This document shows positions 8,958 to 17,862 of a stretch of 41,160 bases of DNA, one piece after another. The stretch comes from Desulfobacteraceae bacterium (GTDB taxonomy: Bacteria > Desulfobacterota > Desulfobacteria > Desulfobacterales > JALSRD01). Under the pieces are notes generated by a model. It saw only the letters and a list, made by a program, of their open reading frames with translations. It was not told the origin of the DNA and did not search any database. The stretch lies in the NCBI GenBank assembly GCA_027061725.1, contig JAMOVG010000198.1, positions 1-41,160 of the forward strand, written 5' to 3'. A program made the translations under genes and the position numbers. How positions within the stretch are numbered: the stretch's first letter is position 1; each line of letters starts with the position of its first letter.

Positions 8958-11410
8958 GATTCCCCGTTGGGCTTTACGCTGCGGATGTCGGCGACTGCGA
9001 CAACCAGCGGCCCGTCGGCGGCCGCGTGCCAGTCAATGCCCCGCAGACGGGGCACCAGCAGCACGCCGCGCGCCATCTCGTTTACGATTTCGATTTCGCC
9101 CTCAATGACGCCCCGTCCGCAGTCCACGGCCACCCGCTGGCCGGCGGAAAGCTGCAGCGCCGCCGCGTCCCCGGGGTGCAGGCCCAGCCGCGGCGCGCTT
9201 TCCAGTTCCTGCAGACAGGCCGCGCGCCGGGACAGCGGTTCGCTGCCGAAGATGTGTTCGCACACCACCACCTCCAGACCACCGTCGGCGGCCGTGGCCG
9301 GGTCTTCCGGCGGCTGGAAAGCGTCCGGAGCAGACGCCGGCAGCGCCAGCCGTTTCCCCGGGGCCGCCCCGCAAAGGGGTGCGGGCAGCGCCTTGCGCAG
9401 GGTGTCGGCCGAGACGCGGGTCCCCTCGCGGGCCAGGGCGGCCAGGACCTGCCACGCCGGCAGGGGATCGGCGCCCGGGATGTCGGGCGAAAAGGTGCGC
9501 GGCGGGTGGCCGCCCCCGCTGACCTGGGCCACCGGCGTGCCGCCCCGGAAAGCCGGACGGGCCTCCCGGACCCGGGCCTCTGCGCTGACGAAGGTCCCGC
9601 CGGCCTCAAAGACCGTCTGGGTGGGGATGAAAACCCGTGCCGCCCGGCCTGCGGCGCTGTCCAGGCAGTCGCAGACCACCAGTGCTTCGAGGTTTTCCAG
9701 GAGCGGGTCGTCGGCGGAAAAGCCCAGTTCGGACAGGTTCGTTTCCACTACCACCAGGGCCCGCACATCGCCCTTTTCCAAAGCTTCGCGCAGCGCCGCA
9801 CCGTGGTCTGCGGTCCGGCCCGCCAGGCCCAGGGCCAGGGCGTTGGCGCCGGGCAGTACGGGGAAAAAGCCGGCCTTTCGGCCCTCTGCGGCCAGCAGGC
9901 GTGCAACGTTCGCGGCCGCGGCCGGGGTGTCGGGTGCCACGGCCGACGTGCCGCACACGACAACCGGCCGTCGGCTCTCCCGGGCCGCCAGGCCCAGGTG
10001 GTCGATCTGTTCGTCCACGGCCGGGTCGACGCGGCTGTCCCGGCAGGCCTGCAGAAACCCCCGGGCCCTGTCGGACAGGGCGGCACCGCCGTCGGCCACG
10101 GCCTTCCCGGCAAAGCGCATCAGCGCGGCGGTCAGCTGCGATGGCCGCAGCGCCAGGCGTCGCGCATCCAGCGGCAGCTGTACGGATCGTGCGTCCGCCA
10201 GGGCCACGACGGCGCCCCTGCGCCTGGCCTGGCGCACGGACAGGGCCAGCATGGGCGCTTCGTTGACAGGGTCGCAGCCGACCAAAAGGATGAAATCTGA
10301 TTTTTCGATATCTTTCAGTGAGATGGAAATTTTTTCTTCAAGGTTTTTCGAGGCGCTCTGCAGGGCTTCGGCCGTGCGGGGACCGGCCCGGAAAAACGGT
10401 CCGCGCCATCCCTTTTCGCTCCCGAAACGGGTCAGGGCCCCCAGGGTCTCCAGGCAGACGCGGCCCGAGGCCGCCAGCGCCACGCTGCCGCTGCCGTGGC
10501 GCTGCGCGATGCCGGAGAGGCGCCGGGCGGCCTCGTCCAGGGCCTCGTCGACACCGGATTTGCGGCCGTCGATGCGGGCGCTGCGCGGGCGCTGCGGGGA
10601 ACTGGCGTATGGGAACCCGTAGCGGCCCCGGTCGCAGATGAACCAGCCGTTGACCTGCGGGTCGTGGGCGGCCTCCACGCGCACCACCTCCCGGTAGCGG
10701 GTGTTGACGGTGACGCGGCAGCCCAGCGAGCAGTGAATGCAGACCGAAGGTGTTCTCTCGAAGTCCCAGTAGCGCCCCTTGAAGCGCGAGGGGCGGTCCG
10801 TGAAAACCCCCGTGGGGCAGACGTCGATGAGATTGCCGGCGAAGGGGCTCTCCAGGACGCCGTCGCTGCGGCGGCCGAAGTAGACGCGGCCGGCGCTGCC
10901 CATGACGCCCAGGTCGGTGTAGCCGGCATATTCGCGGTAGAACCGCACGCAGCGGTAGCACTGGATGCAGCGGTTCATCTCGTGGACCACCAGCGGGCCC
11001 AGGTGCTGGTCGATGTGAGTGCGTTTTTTGACCGGCAGCCGCCGCCGGCCGTGGCCGCCGGAGACGGTCATGTCCTGCAGCAGGCACTGGCCGCCCTCGT
11101 CGCACACCGGGCAGTCGTGGGGGTGGTTGGCCATCAGCCACTCGATCACCTGGCGGCGGAAGGCCACGGCCTCCTCGTCGGTGGTGGAGATCACCATGCC
11201 CTCTTCGGCTTCGATCATGCAGCTCATGCGGATGCCCCGGCACGATCCCTCCAGCACCTGGACGGCGCATACCCGGCAGGCACCCACCGCTCCCAGCGCC
11301 GGGTGGTAGCAAAAGCGCGGGATCATGATGCCGGCCTGCTCGGCGGCGTCGATAACGCGGGTGCCGGGCGGCACTTCCACGCGCAGGTTGTCGATGATCA
11401 GTTTAATCAT
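8954..11410 (-). CDS. nuoG: NADH-quinone oxidoreductase subunit G
   Basis: Large iron-sulfur subunit of the complex I electron-input arm, 818 residues. Visible ligands: [2Fe-2S] C34/C45/C48/C64; the His-Cys3 cluster H96/C100/C103/C109; [4Fe-4S] C148/C151/C154/C198; and C224/C227/C231/C259, which correspond to the off-pathway N7 cluster found only in some bacteria. The remainder is a degenerate molybdopterin-oxidoreductase-like domain ending in an aspartate-decarboxylase-like barrel. The ORF-track start at 12034 is wrong; ATG at 11410 overlaps the nuoF stop as ATGA. Confidence 0.96.
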   Translation of the reverse strand: MIKLIIDNLRVEVPPGTRVIDAAEQAGIMIPRFCYHPALGAVGACRVCAVQVLEGSCRGIRMSCMIEAEEGMVISTTDEEAVAFRRQVIEWLMANHPHDCPVCDEGGQCLLQDMTVSGGHGRRRLPVKKRTHIDQHLGPLVVHEMNRCIQCYRCVRFYREYAGYTDLGVMGSAGRVYFGRRSDGVLESPFAGNLIDVCPTGVFTDRPSRFKGRYWDFERTPSVCIHCSLGCRVTVNTRYREVVRVEAAHDPQVNGWFICDRGRYGFPYASSPQRPRSARIDGRKSGVDEALDEAARRLSGIAQRHGSGSVALAASGRVCLETLGALTRFGSEKGWRGPFFRAGPRTAEALQSASKNLEEKISISLKDIEKSDFILLVGCDPVNEAPMLALSVRQARRRGAVVALADARSVQLPLDARRLALRPSQLTAALMRFAGKAVADGGAALSDRARGFLQACRDSRVDPAVDEQIDHLGLAARESRRPVVVCGTSAVAPDTPAAAANVARLLAAEGRKAGFFPVLPGANALALGLAGRTADHGAALREALEKGDVRALVVVETNLSELGFSADDPLLENLEALVVCDCLDSAAGRAARVFIPTQTVFEAGGTFVSAEARVREARPAFRGGTPVAQVSGGGHPPRTFSPDIPGADPLPAWQVLAALAREGTRVSADTLRKALPAPLCGAAPGKRLALPASAPDAFQPPEDPATAADGGLEVVVCEHIFGSEPLSRRAACLQELESAPRLGLHPGDAAALQLSAGQRVAVDCGRGVIEGEIEIVNEMARGVLLVPRLRGIDWHAAADGPLVVAVADIRSVKPNGES

Positions 11411-12672
11411 CCAAACGGACAGGCCTTTCGCTCTATGTGTTCCTGCACTTCGTCTGCAAAGTGCGCCAGCAGGCTCTCCAGGGGGGCCGCCGCGCCGGGG
11501 GCGAAGGCGCAGTAGGCGTTCCACAGGTGGCGGCCCATCTCTTTGAGCACGCCGACGTATTCGGGCTTGCCGCGGCCCTCTTCGATCTCGCGCAGCAGTT
11601 CCCGGATCACGGGCAGCCCCTCGCGGCAGGGGGTGCACCAGCCGCAGGACTCGCGCGCAAAGAATTCCATCAGGTTCAGGGTGACGCCCACCAGGCAGGT
11701 CCTGTGGTCGAAGACCATGATGGCGCCGGTGCCCAGGCGGTTGCCGGCCTGCTTGAGCGACTCGAAATCCATGGGGATGTCGTAGTGTTCGGCCGGCAGA
11801 AAACCGGTGGAGGCCCCGCCCGGCAGGCAGGCCTTGAAGCGCGAGCCCTCGGCCATGCCGCCGGCATGGTTTTCGATGATCTCCGACAGGCGCACCCCCA
11901 TGGGCAGTTCGAAACAGCCCGGCCGCCGGACCCGGCCGCTGATGCCGAAGATCTTGGTGCCGGCCCCGCTCTCGGTGCGGGCCAGGCCCTTGAACCAGTC
12001 GGCGCCGTTTCGCACGATGTGGGGCATGCAGCACAGGGTCTCGACGTTCTGCAGCACCGTGGGCCGGTCCCAGAGCCCCTTTTCGGTGGGGTAGGGCGGC
12101 GGCTGCTGCGGGTTGGGGCGTCTTCCCATGATGGCGTTGAGCTGCGCGGTCACCTCGCCGCAGATGTAGCGTCCCCCGCTGCGGTGCACAATGATGTCGA
12201 AGTCGAAACCGGAGCCCAGGATGTTCTGCCCCAGCAGGCCCTCTTTTTCGGCCAGCGCGATTTCACGCTCCAGGATGCGCGCGGCGCCCTCGTACTCCGG
12301 ACGGATGAAAATGATGCCCTCGTGGGCGTCGACCGCGAAGCCCGCCAGGCAGATGCCCTCGAGCAGCTGGTGGGGATCGGCGTGGATCAGCACGCGGTCC
12401 TTGAAAGTGCCCGGCTCCATCTCGTCGGCGTTGCACACCACGTACCGCGGGTAGGGTGCATCGGCGGCCACCGTCGAGAGCTTGACCCCGGCCGGAAAGG
12501 CGGCGCCCCCGCGCCCCAGCAGCACGGCGTCGGTGAGCACCTGCTGGACCTGCTGGCGCGAACTGTCGGCGAGCACCTTTGCCAGCGCCTCGTAGCCCCC
12601 GCTGTGGCGGTACTCCGCCAGCGTGGCGATGCGGTCGGGGTGACGGTTTTTAAACAGCACCTGGGCCGTCAT
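11407..12672 (-). CDS. nuoF: NADH-quinone oxidoreductase subunit F (FMN/NADH site)
   Basis: NADH-oxidising, FMN-binding subunit of complex I, 421 residues. The glycine-rich flavin loop is GRGGAAFPAG (residues 53-62), followed by CNADEMEPGTFKDR, and the N3 cluster motif ESCGWCTPCREG with a later Cys in AYCAFAPG. The usual acidic pair of the GEET nucleotide-pocket motif reads GEVTAQ here (E173, V174), a noteworthy change. It follows nuoE by one base and overlaps nuoG by ATGA. Confidence 0.95.
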   Translation of the reverse strand: MTAQVLFKNRHPDRIATLAEYRHSGGYEALAKVLADSSRQQVQQVLTDAVLLGRGGAAFPAGVKLSTVAADAPYPRYVVCNADEMEPGTFKDRVLIHADPHQLLEGICLAGFAVDAHEGIIFIRPEYEGAARILEREIALAEKEGLLGQNILGSGFDFDIIVHRSGGRYICGEVTAQLNAIMGRRPNPQQPPPYPTEKGLWDRPTVLQNVETLCCMPHIVRNGADWFKGLARTESGAGTKIFGISGRVRRPGCFELPMGVRLSEIIENHAGGMAEGSRFKACLPGGASTGFLPAEHYDIPMDFESLKQAGNRLGTGAIMVFDHRTCLVGVTLNLMEFFARESCGWCTPCREGLPVIRELLREIEEGRGKPEYVGVLKEMGRHLWNAYCAFAPGAAAPLESLLAHFADEVQEHIERKACPFG

Positions 12673-12673
12673 G

Positions 12674-13153
12674 TCAGTGCGCCTCTCTCAGCTCGTCCAG
12701 CAGTTGGTCGATCGTCTCAGGGGTCAGCGGTCCGTAGACCTTCTTGTTGATCAGCATGGCCGGTGCCCGGTCGCAGTAGCCGATGCAGCACACCGGCAGC
12801 AGGGTGAACAGACCGTCGGCGGTGGTTTCACCGGGCGCGATGGACAGCTTCTGCGACAGGTACTCCTGCAAGCTGCGGCCGCCCTCCAGCCAGCAGATCA
12901 CGCTGTCGCACACGTGGATGACGTATTTGCCCACCGGGCGCCGATAGACGAAGGTATAGAAGGTGGCCACCTCGTCGACTTCCATGGGGGTCATGCCCAG
13001 CAGCCCGGCGGCTTCCTCGACGGCCTCGTCGGTGACAAAACCGTAGTGCGCCTGCAGGGCGAAGAGCACGTCCACCACCAGCTCACGGGGGTGATCGACG
13101 GCCGCGATCCTGTCTTGCAGTTCTTTTTTAAGGTTTTCTGGCAACATATTCAA
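12674..13153 (-). CDS. nuoE: NADH-quinone oxidoreductase subunit E
   Basis: Thioredoxin-fold [2Fe-2S] subunit next to NuoF, 159 residues (E. coli 166). The N1a ligands are recognisable as C82-x4-C87 and C123-x3-C127. The N-terminal helical region (~10-70) with TPMEVDEVATFYTF is family-typical. ATG at 13153 or two codons later are both possible. It is separated from the nuoBCD fusion by 48 bases and followed almost directly by nuoF, so E-F-G form a coupled input module. Confidence 0.95.
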   Translation of the reverse strand: MNMLPENLKKELQDRIAAVDHPRELVVDVLFALQAHYGFVTDEAVEEAAGLLGMTPMEVDEVATFYTFVYRRPVGKYVIHVCDSVICWLEGGRSLQEYLSQKLSIAPGETTADGLFTLLPVCCIGYCDRAPAMLINKKVYGPLTPETIDQLLDELREAH

Positions 13154-13201
13154 ACAATACAGAAAACGACTCTAAAGCGGCACGGGCATTTGCCGGCCAT
13201 C

Positions 13202-15580
13202 TCACCGGTCGATGTCCGGCAGAATGTAGTCCACGGACCCAATGATGGCGATTAGGTCCGAAAGCGACCAGCCGCGCACCATTTTCGGAAGCACCTGCAC
13301 GTTGGCAAAACCCGGCGCCCGGATGCGCATGCGATAGGCGCACGTGCCGCCGTCGCTGACTACGTAGTAGCCCTGTTCGCCGCGCGGAATTTCGCACGAG
13401 GCGTAAGCCTCGCCGGCCGGGATGGTCGGGCCGCGGCTGACATTGACGAAGTGGTGGATCAGGCTCTCGATGTCGCTGAGCATCTCATCGCGCTGGGGCA
13501 GGGCGTAGCGATAGTCGTCGGTGCGGTAGCGCCCTGCCGGCATATTCTCCGCGGCCTGTTCGATGATCCGGAGGCTCTCGCGCATCTCGGCCACGCGCAC
13601 CAGGTAACGGGCGTAGCTGTCGCCGTCCTCCGCCGTCGGAATCTGGAAATCGAAATTTTCGTAGCCCGAGTAGGGAAAAGCCTTTCGCAGATCCCAGGCC
13701 AGGCCGCAGGCCCGCAAGTTGGGGCCCGTGACGCCCCAGTCCACGGCGTCTTCGCGCGAAAGGCGGCCGATCCCCTGGGTGCGGGCCTTGAAGATGGCGT
13801 TTTTCGTGATCAGGGCTTCGTAGTCGTCGAGCTTTTCCGGGAAGATGTCGGTAAAGGCCTTGACCGCTTCGCGCCACCCGTCGGGGAGGTCGGCGGCCAC
13901 GCCCCCGATGCGGAACCACGAGGGGTGCAGCCGGCCCCCGGTGATCATCTCCACGATGTCCATGATCATCTCGCGCTCACGGAAGGTGTAGAAGGTGGGT
14001 GCCATGGCCCCGGTGTCGTGGGCGAAGGTGCCGAAGTAGACCAGGTGATTGCTGATGCGGAACAGCTCGCTGAGCATCACCCGGATGCACTGCGCACGGT
14101 CGGGCACCGTGATGCCGGCCAGCTTTTCCACGGCCAGCACGTAGGGCAGGTTGTTGGCCGCGCCGGCCAGGTAGTCCACCCGGTCGGTGTAGGGGATGAA
14201 CTGGTGCCAGTGCTGGCGTTCGCCGATCTTCTCGGCGCCGCGGTGGTGGTAGCCGATCTCGATCTTCAGATCGGTGATCTCCTCGCCCTGCAAAGCCAGG
14301 ATGAAGCGGATCAGGCCGTGGGTGCTCACGTGGTGGGGGCCCACGTTGAGAATCAGTTCGTGGTCGTCGTCGTTGCCGCCCAGCAGGATGCCGGCGTCCA
14401 GGGGCTGGTGCTCGGCCGCGTCGCGGGTGGTGTAGGGCGGCATCTCGGTGGCGCGTCCGGGGTAGTCCTTGCGCAGCGGGTGGCCCTCCCAGTCGTGGGG
14501 CAGCAGGATGCGCCGCAGGTCGGGGTGGCCGGTGAAATCGACCCCGAACATGTCGAAGATCTCGCGTTCGTACCAGTCGGCCGAGGGCCACAGGTCGCAG
14601 ATGCTCTCCGCCGTCTGGCCGGCGGGCAGCGGCACCTTGAGGCGCAGGCGCATGGCCGGATCGAGGCACAGCAGACTGTAGACCAGGGTGGTGTCGTGGG
14701 CCGGCCTCCGGCGGCGGGCGGTCTCGTCGATGGCCGTCAGGTCCTCCAGACGTGCGAAACGCCGGGGGGCCTCGTGCTTGAGGTAGCGCAGCACCGCCTT
14801 GAGCGAAGCCGGCGAGGCCTCGAAGGTGGCCATGTCCGCGGTGGGGGAGACGGGGCGCACGGCGTCGCCGAAGCGCCCGGCCAGCTCACGCGTGAGGTTT
14901 TTTTCGGCCGTGCCCGGTTCGATGCGGGCGGCCGCCGGCGTCCACATGAGCCGGTCGCGGCTTTCGAAGAACCCGGGGGGCACGGCGGCGCTGCCCCGGA
15001 TGGGGATGCCCTGCATGCCCGGCCCGCGGGGATCCCGCGACTTGCTGCGGCCGTCCACCAGTACCGGCTTTTCGGTGCCCTGGCTGCCGCCGCCCAGGTG
15101 GAAGATGCGCCCGCCGGGGCGCTCGGCGGCGATTTTCTCCTGCAGCATGGTCAGGCCCTTTAGCACCGCCTCGGGACGCGGCGGGCAGCCCGGGATGTAG
15201 ACGTCCACCGGCAGGATCTGGTTGACGCCCTGCACCACGCTGTAGACGTCGTACATGCCGCCGCTGTTGGCGCACGATCCCATGGAGATCACCCAGCGCG
15301 GTTCGGCCATCTGCTCGTAGAGGCGCAGCACCACCGGGGCAATTTTCTTGAAGACCGTGCCGGCGATAATCAGCAGGTCAGCCTGGCGCGGCGAGGGCCG
15401 CAGCACCTCGGCGCCGAAGCGGGCGATATCGTAGCGCGACGTGAAGGTGGTGGCTTCTTCCACGAAACAGCACGACAGCCCGAAGAACATGGGCCACAGG
15501 CTGCGGGAGCGTGCCCAGTTGATCAGCGGGTCGACGGCCCGTGTGAAGGCGGCTATTTTCTTCGGCTGGTCGGCCCCCAC
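13202..15580 (-). CDS. nuoBCD: NADH-quinone oxidoreductase B/C/D fusion
   Basis: One 792-residue frame joins three complex I subunits. Residues ~1-165 are NuoB, with N2 cluster ligands C37/C38/C103/C132 ([25 protein letters not shown]). A ~80-residue polar linker follows. Residues ~248-378 are NuoC, ending with [10 protein letters not shown] and [19 protein letters not shown]. Residues ~405-792 are NuoD, with GPHHVSTHG and HHRGAEK. I chose GTG at 15580 because GGGAGG lies 6 bases upstream and the longer ORF-track N-terminus is nuoA read in another frame. It overlaps nuoA by 28 bases. Fusion of C and D is common; B-C-D in one chain is less so. Confidence 0.95.
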   Translation of the reverse strand: MGADQPKKIAAFTRAVDPLINWARSRSLWPMFFGLSCCFVEEATTFTSRYDIARFGAEVLRPSPRQADLLIIAGTVFKKIAPVVLRLYEQMAEPRWVISMGSCANSGGMYDVYSVVQGVNQILPVDVYIPGCPPRPEAVLKGLTMLQEKIAAERPGGRIFHLGGGSQGTEKPVLVDGRSKSRDPRGPGMQGIPIRGSAAVPPGFFESRDRLMWTPAAARIEPGTAEKNLTRELAGRFGDAVRPVSPTADMATFEASPASLKAVLRYLKHEAPRRFARLEDLTAIDETARRRRPAHDTTLVYSLLCLDPAMRLRLKVPLPAGQTAESICDLWPSADWYEREIFDMFGVDFTGHPDLRRILLPHDWEGHPLRKDYPGRATEMPPYTTRDAAEHQPLDAGILLGGNDDDHELILNVGPHHVSTHGLIRFILALQGEEITDLKIEIGYHHRGAEKIGERQHWHQFIPYTDRVDYLAGAANNLPYVLAVEKLAGITVPDRAQCIRVMLSELFRISNHLVYFGTFAHDTGAMAPTFYTFREREMIMDIVEMITGGRLHPSWFRIGGVAADLPDGWREAVKAFTDIFPEKLDDYEALITKNAIFKARTQGIGRLSREDAVDWGVTGPNLRACGLAWDLRKAFPYSGYENFDFQIPTAEDGDSYARYLVRVAEMRESLRIIEQAAENMPAGRYRTDDYRYALPQRDEMLSDIESLIHHFVNVSRGPTIPAGEAYASCEIPRGEQGYYVVSDGGTCAYRMRIRAPGFANVQVLPKMVRGWSLSDLIAIIGSVDYILPDIDR

Positions 15581-15966
15581 TCGAGCCCTCCCTTTTTCCA
15601 GATGTAGACCAGCCCGTAGAGCAGGATGAGGATGAAAAAAGTCATCTGCAGCCAGCCGGCCCAGCCCAGTTCGCGGCTGGCCACGGCCCAGGAGAAGATA
15701 AAGGCGCCCTCCACGTCGAAAAGCAGGAAGAAAATGGCCACCATGTAGAACGGCACCGGGTTGTGCAGGCGGGCCGCACCGGTGGGGATGACGCCGCTCT
15801 CGTAGGCACGCTGTTTTTCCACACCGGGCCGCTTTTCGCCCAGCCACGCCGACAGGAAGATCATGGCGCCGATGACCACCAGCACCACCAGGGCGTAGAG
15901 TACCAGGCTGAAGATGCCCGGGTGCCAGGGGGACAGAACGCTGGATACGGCGGCGGCAGATTGCAA
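15553..15966 (-). CDS. nuoA: NADH-quinone oxidoreductase subunit A
   Basis: First gene of the nuo operon; a three-helix membrane subunit that packs against NuoH and NuoD. It contains [30 protein letters not shown] (conserved DVE) and the [17 protein letters not shown] end. Two starts are open. GTG at 16029 gives 158 residues but has no Shine-Dalgarno and would lie at the predicted transcription start. TTG at 15966 has GGAG 8 bases upstream and gives 137 residues, the normal family size. I prefer the TTG. Confidence 0.9.
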   Translation of the reverse strand: MQSAAAVSSVLSPWHPGIFSLVLYALVVLVVIGAMIFLSAWLGEKRPGVEKQRAYESGVIPTGAARLHNPVPFYMVAIFFLLFDVEGAFIFSWAVASRELGWAGWLQMTFFILILLYGLVYIWKKGGLEWGPTSRRK

Positions 15967-16037
15967 GGTCTTTACTCCGGCTTTCTGTTGATGACGAAAA
16001 GCCCTTACCGGAACACTACTGTGTGGCACGAAACTTC

Positions 16038-16068
16038 ATAATTAGACGATGGCCGGGTGTGCTGTCAA
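16038..16068 (-). promoter_or_regulatory. probable promoter of the nuo operon
   Basis: On the minus strand TTGACA (16068-16063) is followed after 17-19 bases by the A/T-rich TAATTATG, giving a sigma70-like promoter whose start would fall near 16031. It lies between nuoA and the structured repeat at 16088-16323. Confidence 0.5.
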
Positions 16069-16087
16069 GTCAAACCTAAGGTGAGCG

Positions 16088-16323
16088 CAGGGTAATCGCA
16101 AGTAGCGATTGGCATGGAGGATACCGGGACCCTTCATGGGTTGCGTGCCCCTGGGGTTAAGGGGCGGGCAGGTATCGGCGGCGCGTCAAGAAAGGCGCGC
16201 TGTCGGAGCGCAAGCGCGCACCCCGCCTTTCAGCGCCGGCGGCTGGCGCATCTCCGCCGGGCCTCACGAAACGTGGGCGGCATCTGCCCGCCCCGGCGGT
16301 TCAGGCAACTTGCGATGGCCCTG
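16088..16323 (+). repeat. structured intergenic repeat element, copy 1
   Basis: A 236-base gene-less element occupies most of the gap between cls and nuoA. Ends are 19-base inverted repeats matching at 16 of 19 positions (16088-16106 and 16305-16323). Inside is an outer stem of up to 17 bp (GGGGCGGGCAGGTATCG at 16161-16177 against 16278-16294). Two hairpins follow: AAAGGCG/CGCCTTT (16191-16197/16224-16230) and CCGGCGG/CCGCCGG (16236-16242/16254-16260). A second copy, inverted, is at 30887-31209. No transposase is present. It could be a MITE-like element, a REP/BIME-like palindrome or a structured RNA. Confidence 0.75.
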
Positions 16324-16365
16324 AAATGGAGCGGTTTTCATGTGAACCCTTTTTAACAACGTGAA

Positions 16366-16392
16366 ACGCCCCGCTTTGGTCAAAGCAGGGGC
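16366..16392 (-). terminator. hairpin at the 3' end of cls
   Basis: GCCCCGCTTTG pairs with CAAAGCAGGGGC across a two-base loop, overlapping the cls stop. No clean T-run follows on the minus strand, so termination is only possible, not shown. Confidence 0.4.
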
Positions 16393-17828
16393 GAGAGCAG
16401 GCGGGCCACCTTGACGGCCAGTTTGAAAAGCGGGCTGCGGCGATGGTAGTCGGCCATGGTCACGCGGATGCAGTTGGCAAAGTCGGTTTCCAGCATTTTC
16501 TCCACGTCGGCCACGAATGCCCTGTCGCTGACCACCATGCTGATTTCAAAATTGAGTTTCAGCGACCGGTTGTCCAGGTTGGCGGTGCCCACGGAAGCCA
16601 GGTCGTCGTCCACCAACATGACTTTCTGGTGGAGGAATCCGGGTTTGTAGCGGTAGAAGCGGATGCCGGGCATGGTGAACTGGGGCAGATAGGAGAACGA
16701 CGCCAGGTAGACCAGGCGATGGTCCGGGCGCAGCGGCAGCATGATGCGCACGTCCACACCCCGCAGAGCGGCCAGCTGCAGCGCGCTGATGACGGCCTCG
16801 TCGGGCACGAAGTAGGGGCTGACAATCCAGACCCGCTGCCGGGCGGAGTGGATGGCGTGGCAGAAAAACAGGCTGCAGGTGTCGTGTTCGTCGGCCGGTC
16901 CCGTGGGCAGCACCAGGATGTGCTGGTTGCCGGACGGGGCGGCCTGCGGCTGCCATTCAAGCTCTGGCAGCTCGTGGCTGGCCCAGTACCAGTCTTCCAT
17001 GAAGGACAGCTGCACGCAGGTTACCGAGGGGCCCCGGAAACGAGCGTGAGTGTCCCGCCAGGGACCGAAGCGGGGGCTGCGCCCCATGTATTCATCGCCG
17101 ACGTTGAGCCCCCCCACAAAGGCCACCCGGCCGTCCACGATGACGATCTTGCGGTGGTTGCGGAAGTTGATCTGGAAACGGTTGCGCCACCCCTTGCGGG
17201 TGTTGAACGGCCGCACGTCAACGCCGGCCTCGCGCAGCCGTTGCCGGTATTCCGAGGGCAGTTTGTGGCAGCCCACTTCGTCGTAGAGCAGGTAGACGGA
17301 AACACCCTGGCGGGCTTTTTCGATCAGCAGGGCCTGCAGCTCACGCCCGATTTCGTCATCGTGAATGATGAAGAATTGCACAAGGATATAATGCCGGGCT
17401 TCCCGGATAGCTTCAAAGATGGCACCGAAGGTTTCGTGCCCGTCGATGAGCAGTTCGGCGCTGTTGGCACCGGTGAACGGCAGCTGGGCCAGCTCTTCCA
17501 GGGCGCGGTAGCGGCCGGAGGCCCCGCGCAGGGTGGCCGAGTATTTTTCGGTATAGGCTTCCAGGCTGGCGATGATCTGGCGCAGTACCTGGTTGCCTTT
17601 GCGGCGGGCATTGACATATCCCTGAAACTTGTTGCGGCCGAAGATCCAGTAGAGCGGCAGGGCCGCATAGGGAAAGGTGATCAGGGAGACGGCCCACGCA
17701 ATGGCCCCCTGGGAGGTGCGCACCGTCATCAGGGCGTGGGCGCTCGACACGATGCCCAGCACGTGCAGCAGTGCTGCAAAAACGGAGATCAGCGCGACGA
17801 AGTGGGCGTGCAGGAACTCGAGGCTCAT
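16380..17828 (-). CDS. cls: cardiolipin synthase / phospholipase D family protein
   Basis: Membrane-anchored phospholipid transferase of 482 residues, the size of E. coli ClsA. Two N-terminal helices (~8-35, ~43-62) precede two phospholipase D catalytic motifs: HRKIVIVDG with GGLNVGDEYMG, and HQKVMLVDD with GTANLDNRS. Each keeps the HxK...D signature. The family joins two phosphatidylglycerol molecules into cardiolipin. The start has GAGG 5 bases upstream. It follows the histidine kinase gene by 34 bases on the same strand, so the two may be co-transcribed. Confidence 0.92.
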   Translation of the reverse strand: MSLEFLHAHFVALISVFAALLHVLGIVSSAHALMTVRTSQGAIAWAVSLITFPYAALPLYWIFGRNKFQGYVNARRKGNQVLRQIIASLEAYTEKYSATLRGASGRYRALEELAQLPFTGANSAELLIDGHETFGAIFEAIREARHYILVQFFIIHDDEIGRELQALLIEKARQGVSVYLLYDEVGCHKLPSEYRQRLREAGVDVRPFNTRKGWRNRFQINFRNHRKIVIVDGRVAFVGGLNVGDEYMGRSPRFGPWRDTHARFRGPSVTCVQLSFMEDWYWASHELPELEWQPQAAPSGNQHILVLPTGPADEHDTCSLFFCHAIHSARQRVWIVSPYFVPDEAVISALQLAALRGVDVRIMLPLRPDHRLVYLASFSYLPQFTMPGIRFYRYKPGFLHQKVMLVDDDLASVGTANLDNRSLKLNFEISMVVSDRAFVADVEKMLETDFANCIRVTMADYHRRSPLFKLAVKVARLLSPLL

Positions 17829-17862
17829 GATGCCTCAATGTTCCACAGGAGGCGGGCGGCTG

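Noticed and set aside
8205-10622. 805-residue plus-strand ORF opposite nuoH/nuoG
   Set aside because: Composition typical of antisense of GC-rich coding DNA; the opposite strand has all cluster ligands of NuoG.
16088-16323. CRISPR array or tRNA gene
   Set aside because: The palindromes are single nested structures, not regularly spaced direct repeats, and no cloverleaf with a T-loop GTTCRA motif was found here or elsewhere in the window.
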